From a virus: 39,094 nt of DNA. This document shows positions 28,909 to 36,174 of the stretch, piece by piece; the stretch's first letter is position 1, and each line of letters opens with the position of its first letter. The position numbers and the translations under genes are program-made. The DNA lies in IMG/VR virus record IMGVR_UViG_3300009790_000028, positions 1 to 39,094 of that record; one strand, 5' to 3'. A model generated the notes under the pieces. It saw only the letters and a program-made list of their open reading frames with translations, was not told where the DNA came from and searched no databases.

Positions 28909-29339
28909 TATTTTACAAAAGAAACTGAATGCCACCTACCTTCGTATTCAAACTCTAAGATACTGTGACTATAAACTTCCCTCTGTATTTCGTTGTAACG
29001 TGTTTCAATGAAACATTTATTATATGTTCCACCACTACCTTTTTTCTTCTCATTTTCGATACCAATGATAGCACCAATAACGGCACCAGCTTCTCCGGCA
29101 TTCTTGCCTTCCATTTGATTACCAATAACACCTCCAATGATCCCACCAATGATAGCACCTGATGTAGGGTCGCCGCCTTTGATAGTAACTTGTTGACAAA
29201 CTTCTACTTGGTATGGTGAACGATCAATAACAGTTTTGTAATGGTCTACTACAACACCTCTACTGATAGGGCTTTTAGCATAAGCCGTAGTCGAAATAGC
29301 TATTGTTAAAAGTGATATAATTGCTAGTAACTTTTTCAT
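28908..29339 (-). CDS. Exported glycine-zipper protein
   Basis: A 143-residue protein with a signal peptide (MKKLLAIISLLTIAISTTAYA) and a glycine-zipper block GAIIGGIIGGVIGNQMEGKN followed by AGAVIGAIIGI, typical of 17-kDa antigen/Rcs-like outer-membrane proteins. No lipobox Cys is seen at the signal end. Two further cysteines flank the zipper (EVCQQ, NKCFIE). It may change envelope integrity or block superinfection; this is speculative. A GAGGAGAAGACT site precedes the ATG. Confidence 0.75.
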   Translation of the reverse strand: MKKLLAIISLLTIAISTTAYAKSPISRGVVVDHYKTVIDRSPYQVEVCQQVTIKGGDPTSGAIIGGIIGGVIGNQMEGKNAGEAGAVIGAIIGIENEKKKGSGGTYNKCFIETRYNEIQREVYSHSILEFEYEGRWHSVSFVK

Positions 29340-29350
29340 AGTCTTCTCCT

Positions 29351-29539
29351 CTATTTAAATTTAAGGCCAACTCGTTGTAAAGACAAGTCACGTTCTAATT
29401 GACGTAACCATATCTCTGAAATGAATTGAACCCATTTGTTATCTTTATTAAGTTCTCTCCAGACTTTTACATTCAACAGCCTATCTTCTGTGCTAGGCTT
29501 CGTAGGATATTTAGGATGTATGTTTTTATCTGTTACCAT
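29351..29539 (-). CDS. 62-residue unknown protein
   Basis: A basic small protein, MVTDKNIHPKYPTKPSTEDR, with Trp-rich helix KVWRELNKDNKWVQFISEIW. The ATG overlaps the stop of the gene upstream by one base. Not recognised. Confidence 0.55.
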   Translation of the reverse strand: MVTDKNIHPKYPTKPSTEDRLLNVKVWRELNKDNKWVQFISEIWLRQLERDLSLQRVGLKFK

Positions 29540-29775
29540 TATACAGCCTTTCTAAATTCTACTTCGTCGAATTTGTTTTGGTCTATTTCAACATCTGATT
29601 TAAGTTCAGGTATTAAAGGTGCCATAGTATCTTCAAATAGTTGTAGCTCTTCTTTCTTAGAGTCGAGCATTTTTTGTAACATACTAATTCCAGCACGTTT
29701 CTCATCACTAGCACCTTCATTGATATAGATTAGTGCCGTTTCAAGAGTCTCGATATCCTTTACTACTTCAATCAT
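29539..29775 (-). CDS. 78-residue acidic helical protein
   Basis: An acidic helical protein, MIEVVKDIETLETALIYINE, with heptads through GISMLQKMLDSKKEELQLFE. First gene after the promoter at 29806-29833, with AAGGAGAACAA before the ATG. No known family. Confidence 0.6.
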   Translation of the reverse strand: MIEVVKDIETLETALIYINEGASDEKRAGISMLQKMLDSKKEELQLFEDTMAPLIPELKSDVEIDQNKFDEVEFRKAV

Positions 29776-29805
29776 TTGTTCTCCTTTATAAAAATATATA
29801 CTAAT

Positions 29806-29833
29806 ATAATAGCATATTATAAGATTTTGTCAA
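29806..29833 (-). promoter_or_regulatory. Early promoter for the 29775 gene
   Basis: TTGACA (29828-29833), 16-base spacer and TATTAT (29806-29811), preceded by TGC (extended -10). The -35 carries the shared GGTTGACA. It likely drives the unit down towards the Fe-S genes. Confidence 0.75.
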
Positions 29834-29838
29834 CCAAA

Positions 29839-30612
29839 TTATAGGTTGGAATGGCGATAGAACCACCAATAATTGTCGTCTTCTTCGTTGTTTGGAATTG
29901 AGTTTGTATCCAAATATTTGGATAGATATTGCCAAGTTTGGCCTTCCATATCGTCCATATCCATATAACAATACTCTTTGCTATCACGGATTCGTTGGTT
30001 AAAACTTTCAAATTGAATTCCTTTTTGGAACCCTTCGTGTATTAATACAGAACCACCATGTTCTTTAAGGTTGGAATCTAAGAAACCGTTGGAACCCTTT
30101 ATCCAATGTGGAGTATAGTCATCATGATGATTACCCAAACTTCTTTCAAAATTGGTCCATGGTTTCCCTCCAATTCCTCCGTTGGGTCTGTATCCTGGTA
30201 AAACTTTATTGCCTTCTTTTCTTATAACGTTATGAATAACATTCATAGCTTGAACATTTATAAAGTAACAAGAATTAAACATTCTTAGGTAAACTCCAGA
30301 CTTAACACGATCTAAGAAATGTCCTAAAGCCCACCAAGTTTTAGTACCTACTTGTTGCTTCACAAGTTCAAATGTTAAGTTAGGCTTTAAAAAGATATTG
30401 CCTGATGTTACTACACATACCACATCAAGTTTATTTTTGTTTAACTCTATGTCATCCCATACATTTTTTTGACGGTAGTCCTCTTCAAATGATGCCCAAG
30501 TATCTACATCTGGATACATTTTTAACACGTTGTTTACTGTAAGATTGTATAGACGTTCAGTTAACTCGTTCTGTGGATACGGATTACTGATGTAAATTTT
30601 ACTTAGGTTCAA
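29839..30612 (-). CDS. Unknown protein, possibly glycan-related
   Basis: A 257-residue protein starting at a TTG (30612) with AGGAG 6-10 bases upstream: (M)NLSKIYISNPYPQNELTERL. This replaces a longer reading that overlaps the preceding gene. The strand-helix pattern DVVCVVTSGNIFLKPN and RMFNSCYFINVQAMNVIHNV plus the basic/aromatic C-terminal half recall small glycosyltransferases, but no signature is clear. Trp- and Tyr-rich. Confidence 0.5.
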   Translation of the reverse strand: MNLSKIYISNPYPQNELTERLYNLTVNNVLKMYPDVDTWASFEEDYRQKNVWDDIELNKNKLDVVCVVTSGNIFLKPNLTFELVKQQVGTKTWWALGHFLDRVKSGVYLRMFNSCYFINVQAMNVIHNVIRKEGNKVLPGYRPNGGIGGKPWTNFERSLGNHHDDYTPHWIKGSNGFLDSNLKEHGGSVLIHEGFQKGIQFESFNQRIRDSKEYCYMDMDDMEGQTWQYLSKYLDTNSIPNNEEDDNYWWFYRHSNL

Positions 30613-30625
30613 GAGCCTCTCCTGA

Positions 30626-31111
30626 CTAGTGTACTGTGTTGTTATTTTTGTTCTGAGGTAGCATGATAGGTTTGATGGCGTTACGAGTTTGATATATGTG
30701 AGTAAGAATACTATCATACTCTTCTTGTGTTAAAACTGTTCTATATAACTTTAAGCCATTTGCCATTAATGGACCTGCTACTACCAAAGCACTTGTATTT
30801 TCTAAATACTGGTCCATAACTTCTTTAATTTTTAAATCAAACTCACCCATAACATCATCTCCACTAGGAGGAATATCAAAATCAATATCCCTGCTTAACA
30901 AGTCTGGGTCAGCTAACATAACAGGGTCTAGCTTTTCGCCTAGTTTAAGTTTTATTTCTTCTTGTATAGCTGGAGCATTATTTGGATTAATTGGTGGGTT
31001 TGGATTATGTTTTATTTCTTTCGCTAACAATTTTTCTAAGATCTTTAATAAAAAATTAACTGTGAATAACTTAATTCTTTCGGGGATTGTTTTCTTATTT
31101 TCTTTTGACAT
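30626..31111 (-). CDS. Unknown 161-residue protein
   Basis: A charged protein that starts MSKENKKTIPERIKLFTVNF and has a helical N-terminal part, a Pro/Asn-rich linker (NPNPPINPNNAPAIQ) and an acidic region (PDLLSRDIDFDIPPSGDD). The C-terminus is helical. It overlaps the DUF2061 membrane gene by 17 bases. No family. Confidence 0.55.
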   Translation of the reverse strand: MSKENKKTIPERIKLFTVNFLLKILEKLLAKEIKHNPNPPINPNNAPAIQEEIKLKLGEKLDPVMLADPDLLSRDIDFDIPPSGDDVMGEFDLKIKEVMDQYLENTSALVVAGPLMANGLKLYRTVLTQEEYDSILTHIYQTRNAIKPIMLPQNKNNNTVH

Positions 31112-31343
31112 TCGAGGTCCACCATTTATCTAATATAAAATACCAAATTGAATTAGCAATTGGTTCCACAATAGCATCTGTCATAGCTTCTCTAAAAGAA
31201 ACATCAGCTATCAACATTAAACAAACAATGGCAATAACAAAGTGTCCAATAGTATAAACTACTGTTCTAAGTAAGGAGCCTTTATTCTTTTTTATGATTG
31301 ATATAAAACTATGTGTAAATTCTGTTATCATATTAGACATCAT
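31095..31343 (-). CDS. DUF2061-like small membrane protein
   Basis: An 82-residue protein. LLRTVVYTIGHFVIAIVCLM, then AMTDAIVEPIANSIWYFILD and KWW fit the DUF2061 pattern of two membrane helices with a His and a C-terminal Trp. It overlaps the basic protein at 31333-31542 and the 161-residue protein. Function of the family is unknown. Confidence 0.7.
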   Translation of the reverse strand: MMSNMITEFTHSFISIIKKNKGSLLRTVVYTIGHFVIAIVCLMLIADVSFREAMTDAIVEPIANSIWYFILDKWWTSNVKRK

Positions 31344-31542
31344 TTTTTGATTTTATAGACTGTATTTCCATTCCGTCTTTAAGCTGGCCTTTACGAGCCA
31401 TTTCTTTTGCTGTCTTTTTATAGATTTTATAGGCTATCTTTGCCGTCTTTCTACGTTCAGCTCTACTGTACTCCTGTGGCTTAGGACCTGTGTCTGATTC
31501 GTCATTTTGCCAACCGTACATAAAATCGCCAACCTTTGGCAT
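31333..31542 (-). CDS. 69-residue basic protein
   Basis: Encodes MPKVGDFMYGWQNDESDTGP and a Lys/Arg-rich helix (SRAERRKTAKIAYKIYKKTA). Function unknown. It begins 4 bases after the stop of the 47-codon gene upstream. Confidence 0.5.
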   Translation of the reverse strand: MPKVGDFMYGWQNDESDTGPKPQEYSRAERRKTAKIAYKIYKKTAKEMARKGQLKDGMEIQSIKSKNDV

Positions 31543-31546
31543 AGTA

Positions 31547-31690
31547 TTATCCTTTTCCTTGTCCTCGATATTTTTTATAAGAACGTCTTTTGTGCTTATT
31601 CATCGATGACTTTTTAAACTTTCCTCTTCCTATTGAAGTGCCTTTCGGCTTATGGTCTATATTACTCGAAGTCCCAAATAGTTTTGCCAT
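31547..31690 (-). CDS. 47-residue very basic protein
   Basis: Encodes MAKLFGTSSNIDHKPKGTSI and ends KHKRRSYKKYRGQGKG. It is rich in Lys/Arg/Gly/Ser, so nucleic-acid binding is likely. It is preceded by AAAGGATTT and by a structured leader (31691-31865). Similar tiny basic proteins are seen in marine T4-like phages; the function is unknown. Confidence 0.65.
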   Translation of the reverse strand: MAKLFGTSSNIDHKPKGTSIGRGKFKKSSMNKHKRRSYKKYRGQGKG

Positions 31691-31865
31691 AAATCCTTTC
31701 TTTTGATTACTAACATTTATTGCTAGTAAAGTATAATAGTGACCCCCACATACGCCGTCCTATTATCGATAGTTCCTGCCCGTTTCCGATCTGTTCAGCC
31801 CACATAACAAATAGCGAACTTTAACTATCTTACCAAACTGTTAAACTTTTATTTACAGTATTAAT
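31691..31865 (-). ncRNA. Structured 5' leader or small RNA, 175 bases
   Basis: The region from the promoter to the 47-codon gene is richer in G and C than its flanks and predicts several stems: GATAGTT (31823-31829) with AACTATC (31768-31774); inside it GTTC (31816-31819) with GAAC (31793-31796); ATAATAG (31760-31766) with CTATTAT (31733-31739); ACTAGC with GTTAGT near 31710-31728; and a promoter-proximal ACTGT/ACAGT stem. No known riboswitch is recognised. A 31-codon ORF (MWAEQIGNGQELSIIGRRMW...) could be read in it. Confidence 0.45.
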
Positions 31866-31870
31866 TATTT

Positions 31871-31900
31871 ATTATACTATAATTATAGCCTAAAAGTCAA
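31871..31900 (-). promoter_or_regulatory. Early promoter for the structured leader and basic protein
   Basis: TTGACT (31895-31900), 18-base spacer and TATAAT (31871-31876). A second TATAAT (31882-31887) lies in the spacer. Confidence 0.75.
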
Positions 31901-31917
31901 GACTTTTTTAGAAAAGT

Positions 31918-32133
31918 CTAAAAATTATAATCCGGTTCCTCCATCTTATAACTAGTACAGGCAAATTCCAATGCCTTACGAGCTTGTTTCACATTAGACC
32001 CTTTAACATTACGAAGAATAAAACGTATTGCCTTGTCTTTACTTAATTGAAGTCCAAATACTGCCTCAGTGGCGGCATCTTTGAGCTCCTTGGCTTGAAT
32101 TTTCTGTTTTACGGGTTGAAAAATACTATTCAT
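31918..32133 (-). CDS. 71-residue unknown protein
   Basis: Starts MNSIFQPVKQKIQAKELKDA with AAGGAGAAACATC ahead; I preferred this to an ATG 18 bases upstream. A helical protein with Cys near the end (EFACTSYKMEE). Not recognised. It ends at the poly-A rich region upstream of the leader promoter. Confidence 0.6.
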   Translation of the reverse strand: MNSIFQPVKQKIQAKELKDAATEAVFGLQLSKDKAIRFILRNVKGSNVKQARKALEFACTSYKMEEPDYNF

Positions 32134-32147
32134 GATGTTTCTCCTTA

Positions 32148-32441
32148 TCATGCTACAAGTTTACTAAGATATGAGGCAGATACTTTCCAGCTTTCGCTAT
32201 GGCCTCCTCGGTTGACAGTCACTACGACTGTTTTCGGATTGATCTTTTTAATAACTCCTGTTATTGTACGACCACTGTTTTTAAATGAAACTGACTCTCC
32301 AACAACGAATGATCTTCGTGCTTGGTTATTGAGCCATGTTCTACGAAGCTGGTACATTTCAGCAATCTCATTTAGATCATCTAAACTCACAGTTTGAAAT
32401 AGTGATTTAATTGTATCCATTTGTGATCTGCTTAATGCCAT
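32148..32441 (-). CDS. 97-residue protein with a KOW/SH3-like C-terminus
   Basis: Starts MALSRSQMDTIKSLFQTVSL with an AGG-rich site upstream; a longer frame from 32528 runs into the 58-codon gene. The C-terminal half SFVVGESVSFKNSGRTITGV and KKINPKTVVVTVNRGGHSE looks like a small beta-barrel (KOW/SH3-type). A nucleic acid or ribosome-linked role is possible. Unconfirmed. Confidence 0.6.
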   Translation of the reverse strand: MALSRSQMDTIKSLFQTVSLDDLNEIAEMYQLRRTWLNNQARRSFVVGESVSFKNSGRTITGVIKKINPKTVVVTVNRGGHSESWKVSASYLSKLVA

Positions 32442-32445
32442 GATT

Positions 32446-32622
32446 TTATACCTGCCTTGTTTGAATTGAAATAATTGAATCGCCTGATATGTTTTGATTC
32501 GAACAATTATCAAGAGCTTTTTGTACACTCTCGTTTTCAGTTGTTCCTTCCCAGGCTTCTGTTGTTTCGACGTGAGTGCCGAAGTTAGTTTTTTTGTTGT
32601 ATTCTACTGTAGTAATAAACAT
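32446..32622 (-). CDS. 58-residue unknown protein
   Basis: Encodes MFITTVEYNKKTNFGTHVET and ends SIISIQTRQV. GAAGAAAGGTAAG precedes the ATG and the promoter is at 32650-32677. Acidic and Thr/Asn-rich. It ends 5 bases before the next gene. Not recognised. Confidence 0.6.
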   Translation of the reverse strand: MFITTVEYNKKTNFGTHVETTEAWEGTTENESVQKALDNCSNQNISGDSIISIQTRQV

Positions 32623-32649
32623 ATCTTACCTTTCTTCAATGTTTAATTT

Positions 32650-32677
32650 AATATAACATCTTTTGACATAATGTCAA
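32650..32677 (-). promoter_or_regulatory. Early promoter overlapping a perfect palindrome
   Basis: TTGACA (32672-32677), 16-base spacer and TATATT (32650-32655). TGACATAATGTCA (32664-32676) is a 6-1-6 palindrome that covers the -35 and could be a repressor site. Confidence 0.65.
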
Positions 32678-32685
32678 CCACTTTG

Positions 32686-32853
32686 TTAATCTTTTTCATG
32701 AATTATTTTTATTGTTTTTGCTTTCTTAGGATATAATTGATCTTGAATATGTTCCTCACTAAAGCCACTCATCTTAATATGTTTTCCATTAACATAAACC
32801 TTCCACATATAAGGTGGGCCTTTGTATGGTTTTAAATTCATTTTGAATTCCAT
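32686..32853 (-). CDS. 55-residue small protein
   Basis: Encodes MEFKMNLKPYKGPPYMWKVY and VNGKHIKMSGFSEEHIQDQL. Basic, probably soluble. The ATG begins one base after the stop of the secreted lyase-like gene. Function unknown. Confidence 0.6.
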   Translation of the reverse strand: MEFKMNLKPYKGPPYMWKVYVNGKHIKMSGFSEEHIQDQLYPKKAKTIKIIHEKD

Positions 32854-32854
32854 A

Positions 32855-34165
32855 TTAATTCAACCTCAATGCTGAAGCATCAGCAATACCAAAGTGTATC
32901 ATTCTTCTAGATTCAATTGGCATCTTAAGAGCATAGTTTGTATTAAAAACTGTATCATATAAATTCATCCAACCAGTTGTATTATACTCGTTAGGGTTAT
33001 TACTCATAAACCTTAAATTGTTATTCTGTCCACCACCTGATGGCTTCTTATACTTTTTAGAACAGTAAGCAACCAGTTTGTCTATCTTAGGAAAGTCCTT
33101 TTGTATATCATACCCTTGATTGTGTAATAAGATTGCCATAGTTATCATACCTTGTGCTACTTTATTACCTGAGTTGATACCGTAGTTTTGTCCATTACCT
33201 GATTTGTGTTCTCCCTTTAAACTTCCATTGTTTCTCATAGTACTATAAAAGTCTTTGAATCCATTAAAGCCTGCCGTAAAGTAAACCTCATTCTGATCAG
33301 CAATACCCCATAACATATAGGCTACTTTTTTATTAATAGTTTCGTGGTTACCAGGCTCAAAGAAATGTTTCCAACCCCACCTACTAGATAATAATCCATC
33401 CATAGGTCCTTGTTCTAAAGCCCATACTCTTTTCTCTAACCAACTATGTACTAACTCAAATTCTTCTTTAGTGTAAAGGTTGTTTTGTTGTAATACAATG
33501 TGAGCTTCTATCAAAGGTATAATTGTAGGATAAAACCAATTTAAACTATTACCAAACAGTTGATAATCTGTGGCTGTACTTTTATATAAAAACTTATCTG
33601 ATTCTAAGATCCTAATCCAATCACCTTCTGCTCCAGATACCATACCGTCCTTTAATCCTGTTAGGTTACCTGTTTGTAGTAAGTGAGAGATAGGGTGTGA
33701 GTGTCTCCAATCATTTCTCATTCCACCATCTACTGCTTCATTTTCAAACTGTTCATTTTTCCATATCATTTCATCATCGGAACCTGAAGGAGAGGAAATT
33801 ATATTAATGTCATAATATTCCTTCCATACTAAAGTTTTACAAGATATAGAACCTTGGCATTCATCAGAAACATCATATTTAGAATTGTTGTTTATAAGGT
33901 TACCCCAGATGCCTATCATTTCAGTAGGTTTGATTAGTGGTCCTTTGTCGGCTATATTGATAGCTTTATTATTACCATTAAAATTACTTTTACCAATAAA
34001 CAATTTTGGTTCTTTGTGTAATGAAGTTATATCTAAATCACAACCTCCTTCTGTTACACATTTAATAGCAAACTTCTTACCAGTAGGCCAGTCAGCTCTC
34101 GCCATATCAACCCAAGCCAAAGTTAGAAACAATGCTACTATAAACATAATAGTATTTCTACCCAT
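32855..34165 (-). CDS. Secreted polysaccharide (alginate) lyase-like protein
   Basis: A 436-residue protein with a signal peptide (MGRNTIMFIVALFLTLAWVDMARA, likely cut before DWP). RNDWRHSHPISHLLQTGNLT, FFEPGNHETINKKVAYMLWG, FKDFYSTMRNNGSLKGEHKS and QGMITMAILLHNQGYDI follow the helix pattern of alginate-lyase-type (alpha/alpha toroid) enzymes, with the Asn-His and GSL blocks. Substrate not known. I chose the ATG at 34165, which sits after AGGAGG and overlaps the upstream stop. An exported lyase from a phage could clear host or particle polysaccharide on release. Family level only. Confidence 0.5.
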   Translation of the reverse strand: MGRNTIMFIVALFLTLAWVDMARADWPTGKKFAIKCVTEGGCDLDITSLHKEPKLFIGKSNFNGNNKAINIADKGPLIKPTEMIGIWGNLINNNSKYDVSDECQGSISCKTLVWKEYYDINIISSPSGSDDEMIWKNEQFENEAVDGGMRNDWRHSHPISHLLQTGNLTGLKDGMVSGAEGDWIRILESDKFLYKSTATDYQLFGNSLNWFYPTIIPLIEAHIVLQQNNLYTKEEFELVHSWLEKRVWALEQGPMDGLLSSRWGWKHFFEPGNHETINKKVAYMLWGIADQNEVYFTAGFNGFKDFYSTMRNNGSLKGEHKSGNGQNYGINSGNKVAQGMITMAILLHNQGYDIQKDFPKIDKLVAYCSKKYKKPSGGGQNNNLRFMSNNPNEYNTTGWMNLYDTVFNTNYALKMPIESRRMIHFGIADASALRLN

Positions 34166-34664
34166 TTTCCCTCCTGTATAACACCTCATCTAATGATATA
34201 GGTGTGGCGTTTATTTGTTCTACACTAACATTAACATACCTCTTATCAGGTATCTTCCTATCGTGTATATGTCCGTGAATGTTAGCATCAAACCTATTCA
34301 ACTGATCTGGGTGTATAGGAATATGAGTTAACATCATTTTATATAACTCGTGAGCACCTCTAATATCTTTAAAGTACTTCACATAATCTTTAAGGTCAAA
34401 CAAATCGTGATTACCTTTGATAAGAATCTTCTTACCATTTAATTGCTCAAGTAATGCTAACTTCCTTCTAGGAAATGCTACATCACCTAAGTGATAAACT
34501 TTGTCTTGTGGTTTAACAACAGAGTTCCAACGATCAATCATTACTTGGTCACCTTCTTCAGCCGTGTCGGCAAAGTCCCTAACTCTAGAACCATCAAAGT
34601 TCTTAAAAGTATAGACGGCATCGTGTCCAAAGTGTGTATCGCTTATAAAATATCTCTCAGCCAT
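34158..34664 (-). CDS. Calcineurin-like metallophosphoesterase
   Basis: A 168-residue protein. It carries the phosphoesterase motifs in order: SDTHFGHD (8-15), HLGDVAFPRRK, KGNHDLFDL, THIPIHPD and HGHIHD. The size and motif set match the YfcE-like family. Substrate may be a nucleotide or phosphodiester. It overlaps the lyase-like gene and follows the 74-codon gene directly (TAA then ATG). Confidence 0.85.
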   Translation of the reverse strand: MAERYFISDTHFGHDAVYTFKNFDGSRVRDFADTAEEGDQVMIDRWNSVVKPQDKVYHLGDVAFPRRKLALLEQLNGKKILIKGNHDLFDLKDYVKYFKDIRGAHELYKMMLTHIPIHPDQLNRFDANIHGHIHDRKIPDKRYVNVSVEQINATPISLDEVLYRRENG

Positions 34665-34889
34665 TTATCGCTCCAATATTATGTAATCGCCAAAATGTTT
34701 GTCGAATGTTTGTACTAAATGTTCATAGTCGCCTAGCTTCATTTCTTCAATAACGCCATCAACGGCAAGTTTCGACCAACCAAGTTGACGACCTAAGTTT
34801 TGAGCATTAGCCATTAAACTAAAAGCATTTCCATCAGGTCCTGTTAAATCTATAACAAGTTCTTTTGTTTCTGTTTTCGCTCTAATCAT
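34665..34889 (-). CDS. 74-residue unknown protein
   Basis: Starts MIRAKTETKELVIDLTGPDG and looks like a small alpha/beta domain (TGPDGNAFSLMANAQNLGRQ, GDYEHLVQTFDKHFGDYI). It begins in the TAATG overlap with the 40-codon gene. Not recognised, though similar short proteins occur in marine T4-like phages. Confidence 0.6.
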   Translation of the reverse strand: MIRAKTETKELVIDLTGPDGNAFSLMANAQNLGRQLGWSKLAVDGVIEEMKLGDYEHLVQTFDKHFGDYIILER

Positions 34890-35011
34890 TATAAATTAAT
34901 CCCTGTTATTATTCCTGTTAAATATAAAAGTCCTATGACACCACCTACTAAAGGTAATCCTAATATCATTGCTTGAGTAAATGATGTCATTATTGAAATT
35001 GCTATCCTCAT
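34889..35011 (-). CDS. 40-residue membrane microprotein
   Basis: Encodes MRIAISIMTSFTQAMILGLP and LVGGVIGLLYLTGIITGINL, highly hydrophobic. Both ends use TAATG overlaps with the neighbouring genes, which supports a real coupled gene. Function unknown. Confidence 0.5.
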   Translation of the reverse strand: MRIAISIMTSFTQAMILGLPLVGGVIGLLYLTGIITGINL

Positions 35012-35355
35012 TATTTTAAGTAATGTGGTCCAGTCCAAGCAACACTATAGCCACCATCTAGAATATTACCTCTAGCTTGGTTTAAAGCAGGAGCATTCCA
35101 ACCCGCCGCCTTAAGTATATCGCCTTTTCTAAAATGTTTAAAGTCTTCTTTTGCTATAAAACCCCAAACACTATTTTCTCTAATAATTTTGATGTATTTT
35201 TTACCTTCGGTAACCCTAGTAGTAGAGTCGAAGTTGTTTACTACTTCTTGTGAGTAGTTTGATAATGGTTTAGTACCATTTGATGTAGACCATTTAATAT
35301 AATCTTGCTTAATAGCATTTTTTAACTGGTCTATTGCTTCATTTAAGTTTTTCAT
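35011..35355 (-). CDS. 114-residue unknown protein
   Basis: A soluble protein starting MKNLNEAIDQLKNAIKQDYI, ending GNILDGGYSVAWTGPHYLK. It has a beta-rich C-terminal half (KKYIKIIRENSVWGFIAKED, FRKGDILKAAGWNAPALNQA). AAAAGGAGCAAAC precedes the ATG; promoter at 35385-35412. Not recognised, but likely conserved in this phage group. Confidence 0.6.
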   Translation of the reverse strand: MKNLNEAIDQLKNAIKQDYIKWSTSNGTKPLSNYSQEVVNNFDSTTRVTEGKKYIKIIRENSVWGFIAKEDFKHFRKGDILKAAGWNAPALNQARGNILDGGYSVAWTGPHYLK

Positions 35356-35384
35356 TGTTTGCTCCTTTTATTAACTATACTATT

Positions 35385-35412
35385 ATAATAACATCTTTAG
35401 CCAATTTGTCAA
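35385..35412 (-). promoter_or_regulatory. Early promoter for the 35355 gene
   Basis: TTGACA (35407-35412), 16-base spacer and TATTAT (35385-35390), with extended TGT ahead of the -10 and GGTTGACA context. Confidence 0.78.
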
Positions 35413-35444
35413 CCAAAAAGATGGGCTAAAAAGTCGCTATTTTA

Positions 35445-35567
35445 CTAGTCTTTTGAGAGAAATCCAATGATAAACGGCATAGAAATTAGCACAATTAGGT
35501 ACATTTCAACGGTTGTTAACTCCATTTGTTGACACCCAATTATACATTCACCGAAAAAATTAATCAT
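35445..35567 (-). CDS. 40-residue membrane microprotein
   Basis: Starts MINFFGECIIGCQQMELTTV; the second half (EMYLIVLISMPFIIGFLSKD) is a membrane helix. The ATG overlaps the upstream stop (ATGATTAA). An internal ATG at 35525 would give a 26-residue form. Function unknown. Confidence 0.4.
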   Translation of the reverse strand: MINFFGECIIGCQQMELTTVEMYLIVLISMPFIIGFLSKD

Positions 35568-35769
35568 TCAGTCTAGGATGATCCTTTCCCTTTGTTACAG
35601 TAAACGGAAATGGCTTCTCACCTTTTTCCTCTGCTTTTTTTGACTTGTTCCATTTGTCCCAAGTATCCTTACAAAGTTCGTTTCTTTTAGCTTTAGCATC
35701 AGCTTTTTTATCAAAGCCTGACTCTACGATTTTGTGTGTCGTCATGCTTTTTACAGAATAGTAATCCAT
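35560..35769 (-). CDS. 69-residue basic protein
   Basis: Starts MDYYSVKSMTTHKIVESGFD with AAAGGAACATA ahead; I preferred this ATG to one 30 bases upstream. Lys/Asp-rich, soluble. It begins just after the cupin stop. No known family. Confidence 0.55.
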   Translation of the reverse strand: MDYYSVKSMTTHKIVESGFDKKADAKAKRNELCKDTWDKWNKSKKAEEKGEKPFPFTVTKGKDHPRLND

Positions 35770-35770
35770 A

Positions 35771-36163
35771 TTATGTTCCTTTCGTTGTATACATATCAAT
35801 TATTTCATTTCTAGATTTTTCAATAGCTTCAGTTTCTTCTGTGTGTCTAATGCCATCGAAAACACATACAAAATAAATCCCATCTGGACCTGCTTCAACT
35901 TTATGAAATAATCCATCTGGAATAGGTACTATATCGTTTGCTTGTACATCAAAAGTTTCCTCACCTACAGTCATTCTTCCTGTACCTTTAACAAACATAT
36001 AAATTTCTTCTTGGCCCTCGTGTAAGTGTCCACTAGTTGCCTTGTTGGCGTTAAGTTTTGTAGAACTTAATACCAAACGATTAAGTGTGGTGTTATCTTT
36101 AACAACATACCTATCATCTTCTTTTATCACTTTACCACCAATATCATCTATTGTTACTTTCAA
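35771..36163 (-). CDS. Cupin-domain protein
   Basis: A 130-residue single-domain cupin. GHLHEGQEEIYMFVKGTGRM gives the first cupin motif (His, His, Glu) and DIVPIPDGLFHKVEAGPDG the second (His). It probably binds a metal; the reaction is unknown. The best start is a TTG at 36163 with AAGGAG 7-12 bases upstream; an in-frame ATG at 36181 lies at the end of the preceding gene with poor signals. Confidence 0.8.
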   Translation of the reverse strand: MKVTIDDIGGKVIKEDDRYVVKDNTTLNRLVLSSTKLNANKATSGHLHEGQEEIYMFVKGTGRMTVGEETFDVQANDIVPIPDGLFHKVEAGPDGIYFVCVFDGIRHTEETEAIEKSRNEIIDMYTTKGT

Positions 36164-36174
36164 TATCTTCTCCT

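Noticed and set aside
31707-31803. 31-codon ORF in the structured leader
   Set aside because: No clear ribosome-binding site, and it would break the predicted stems; kept only as a comment in the RNA entry.
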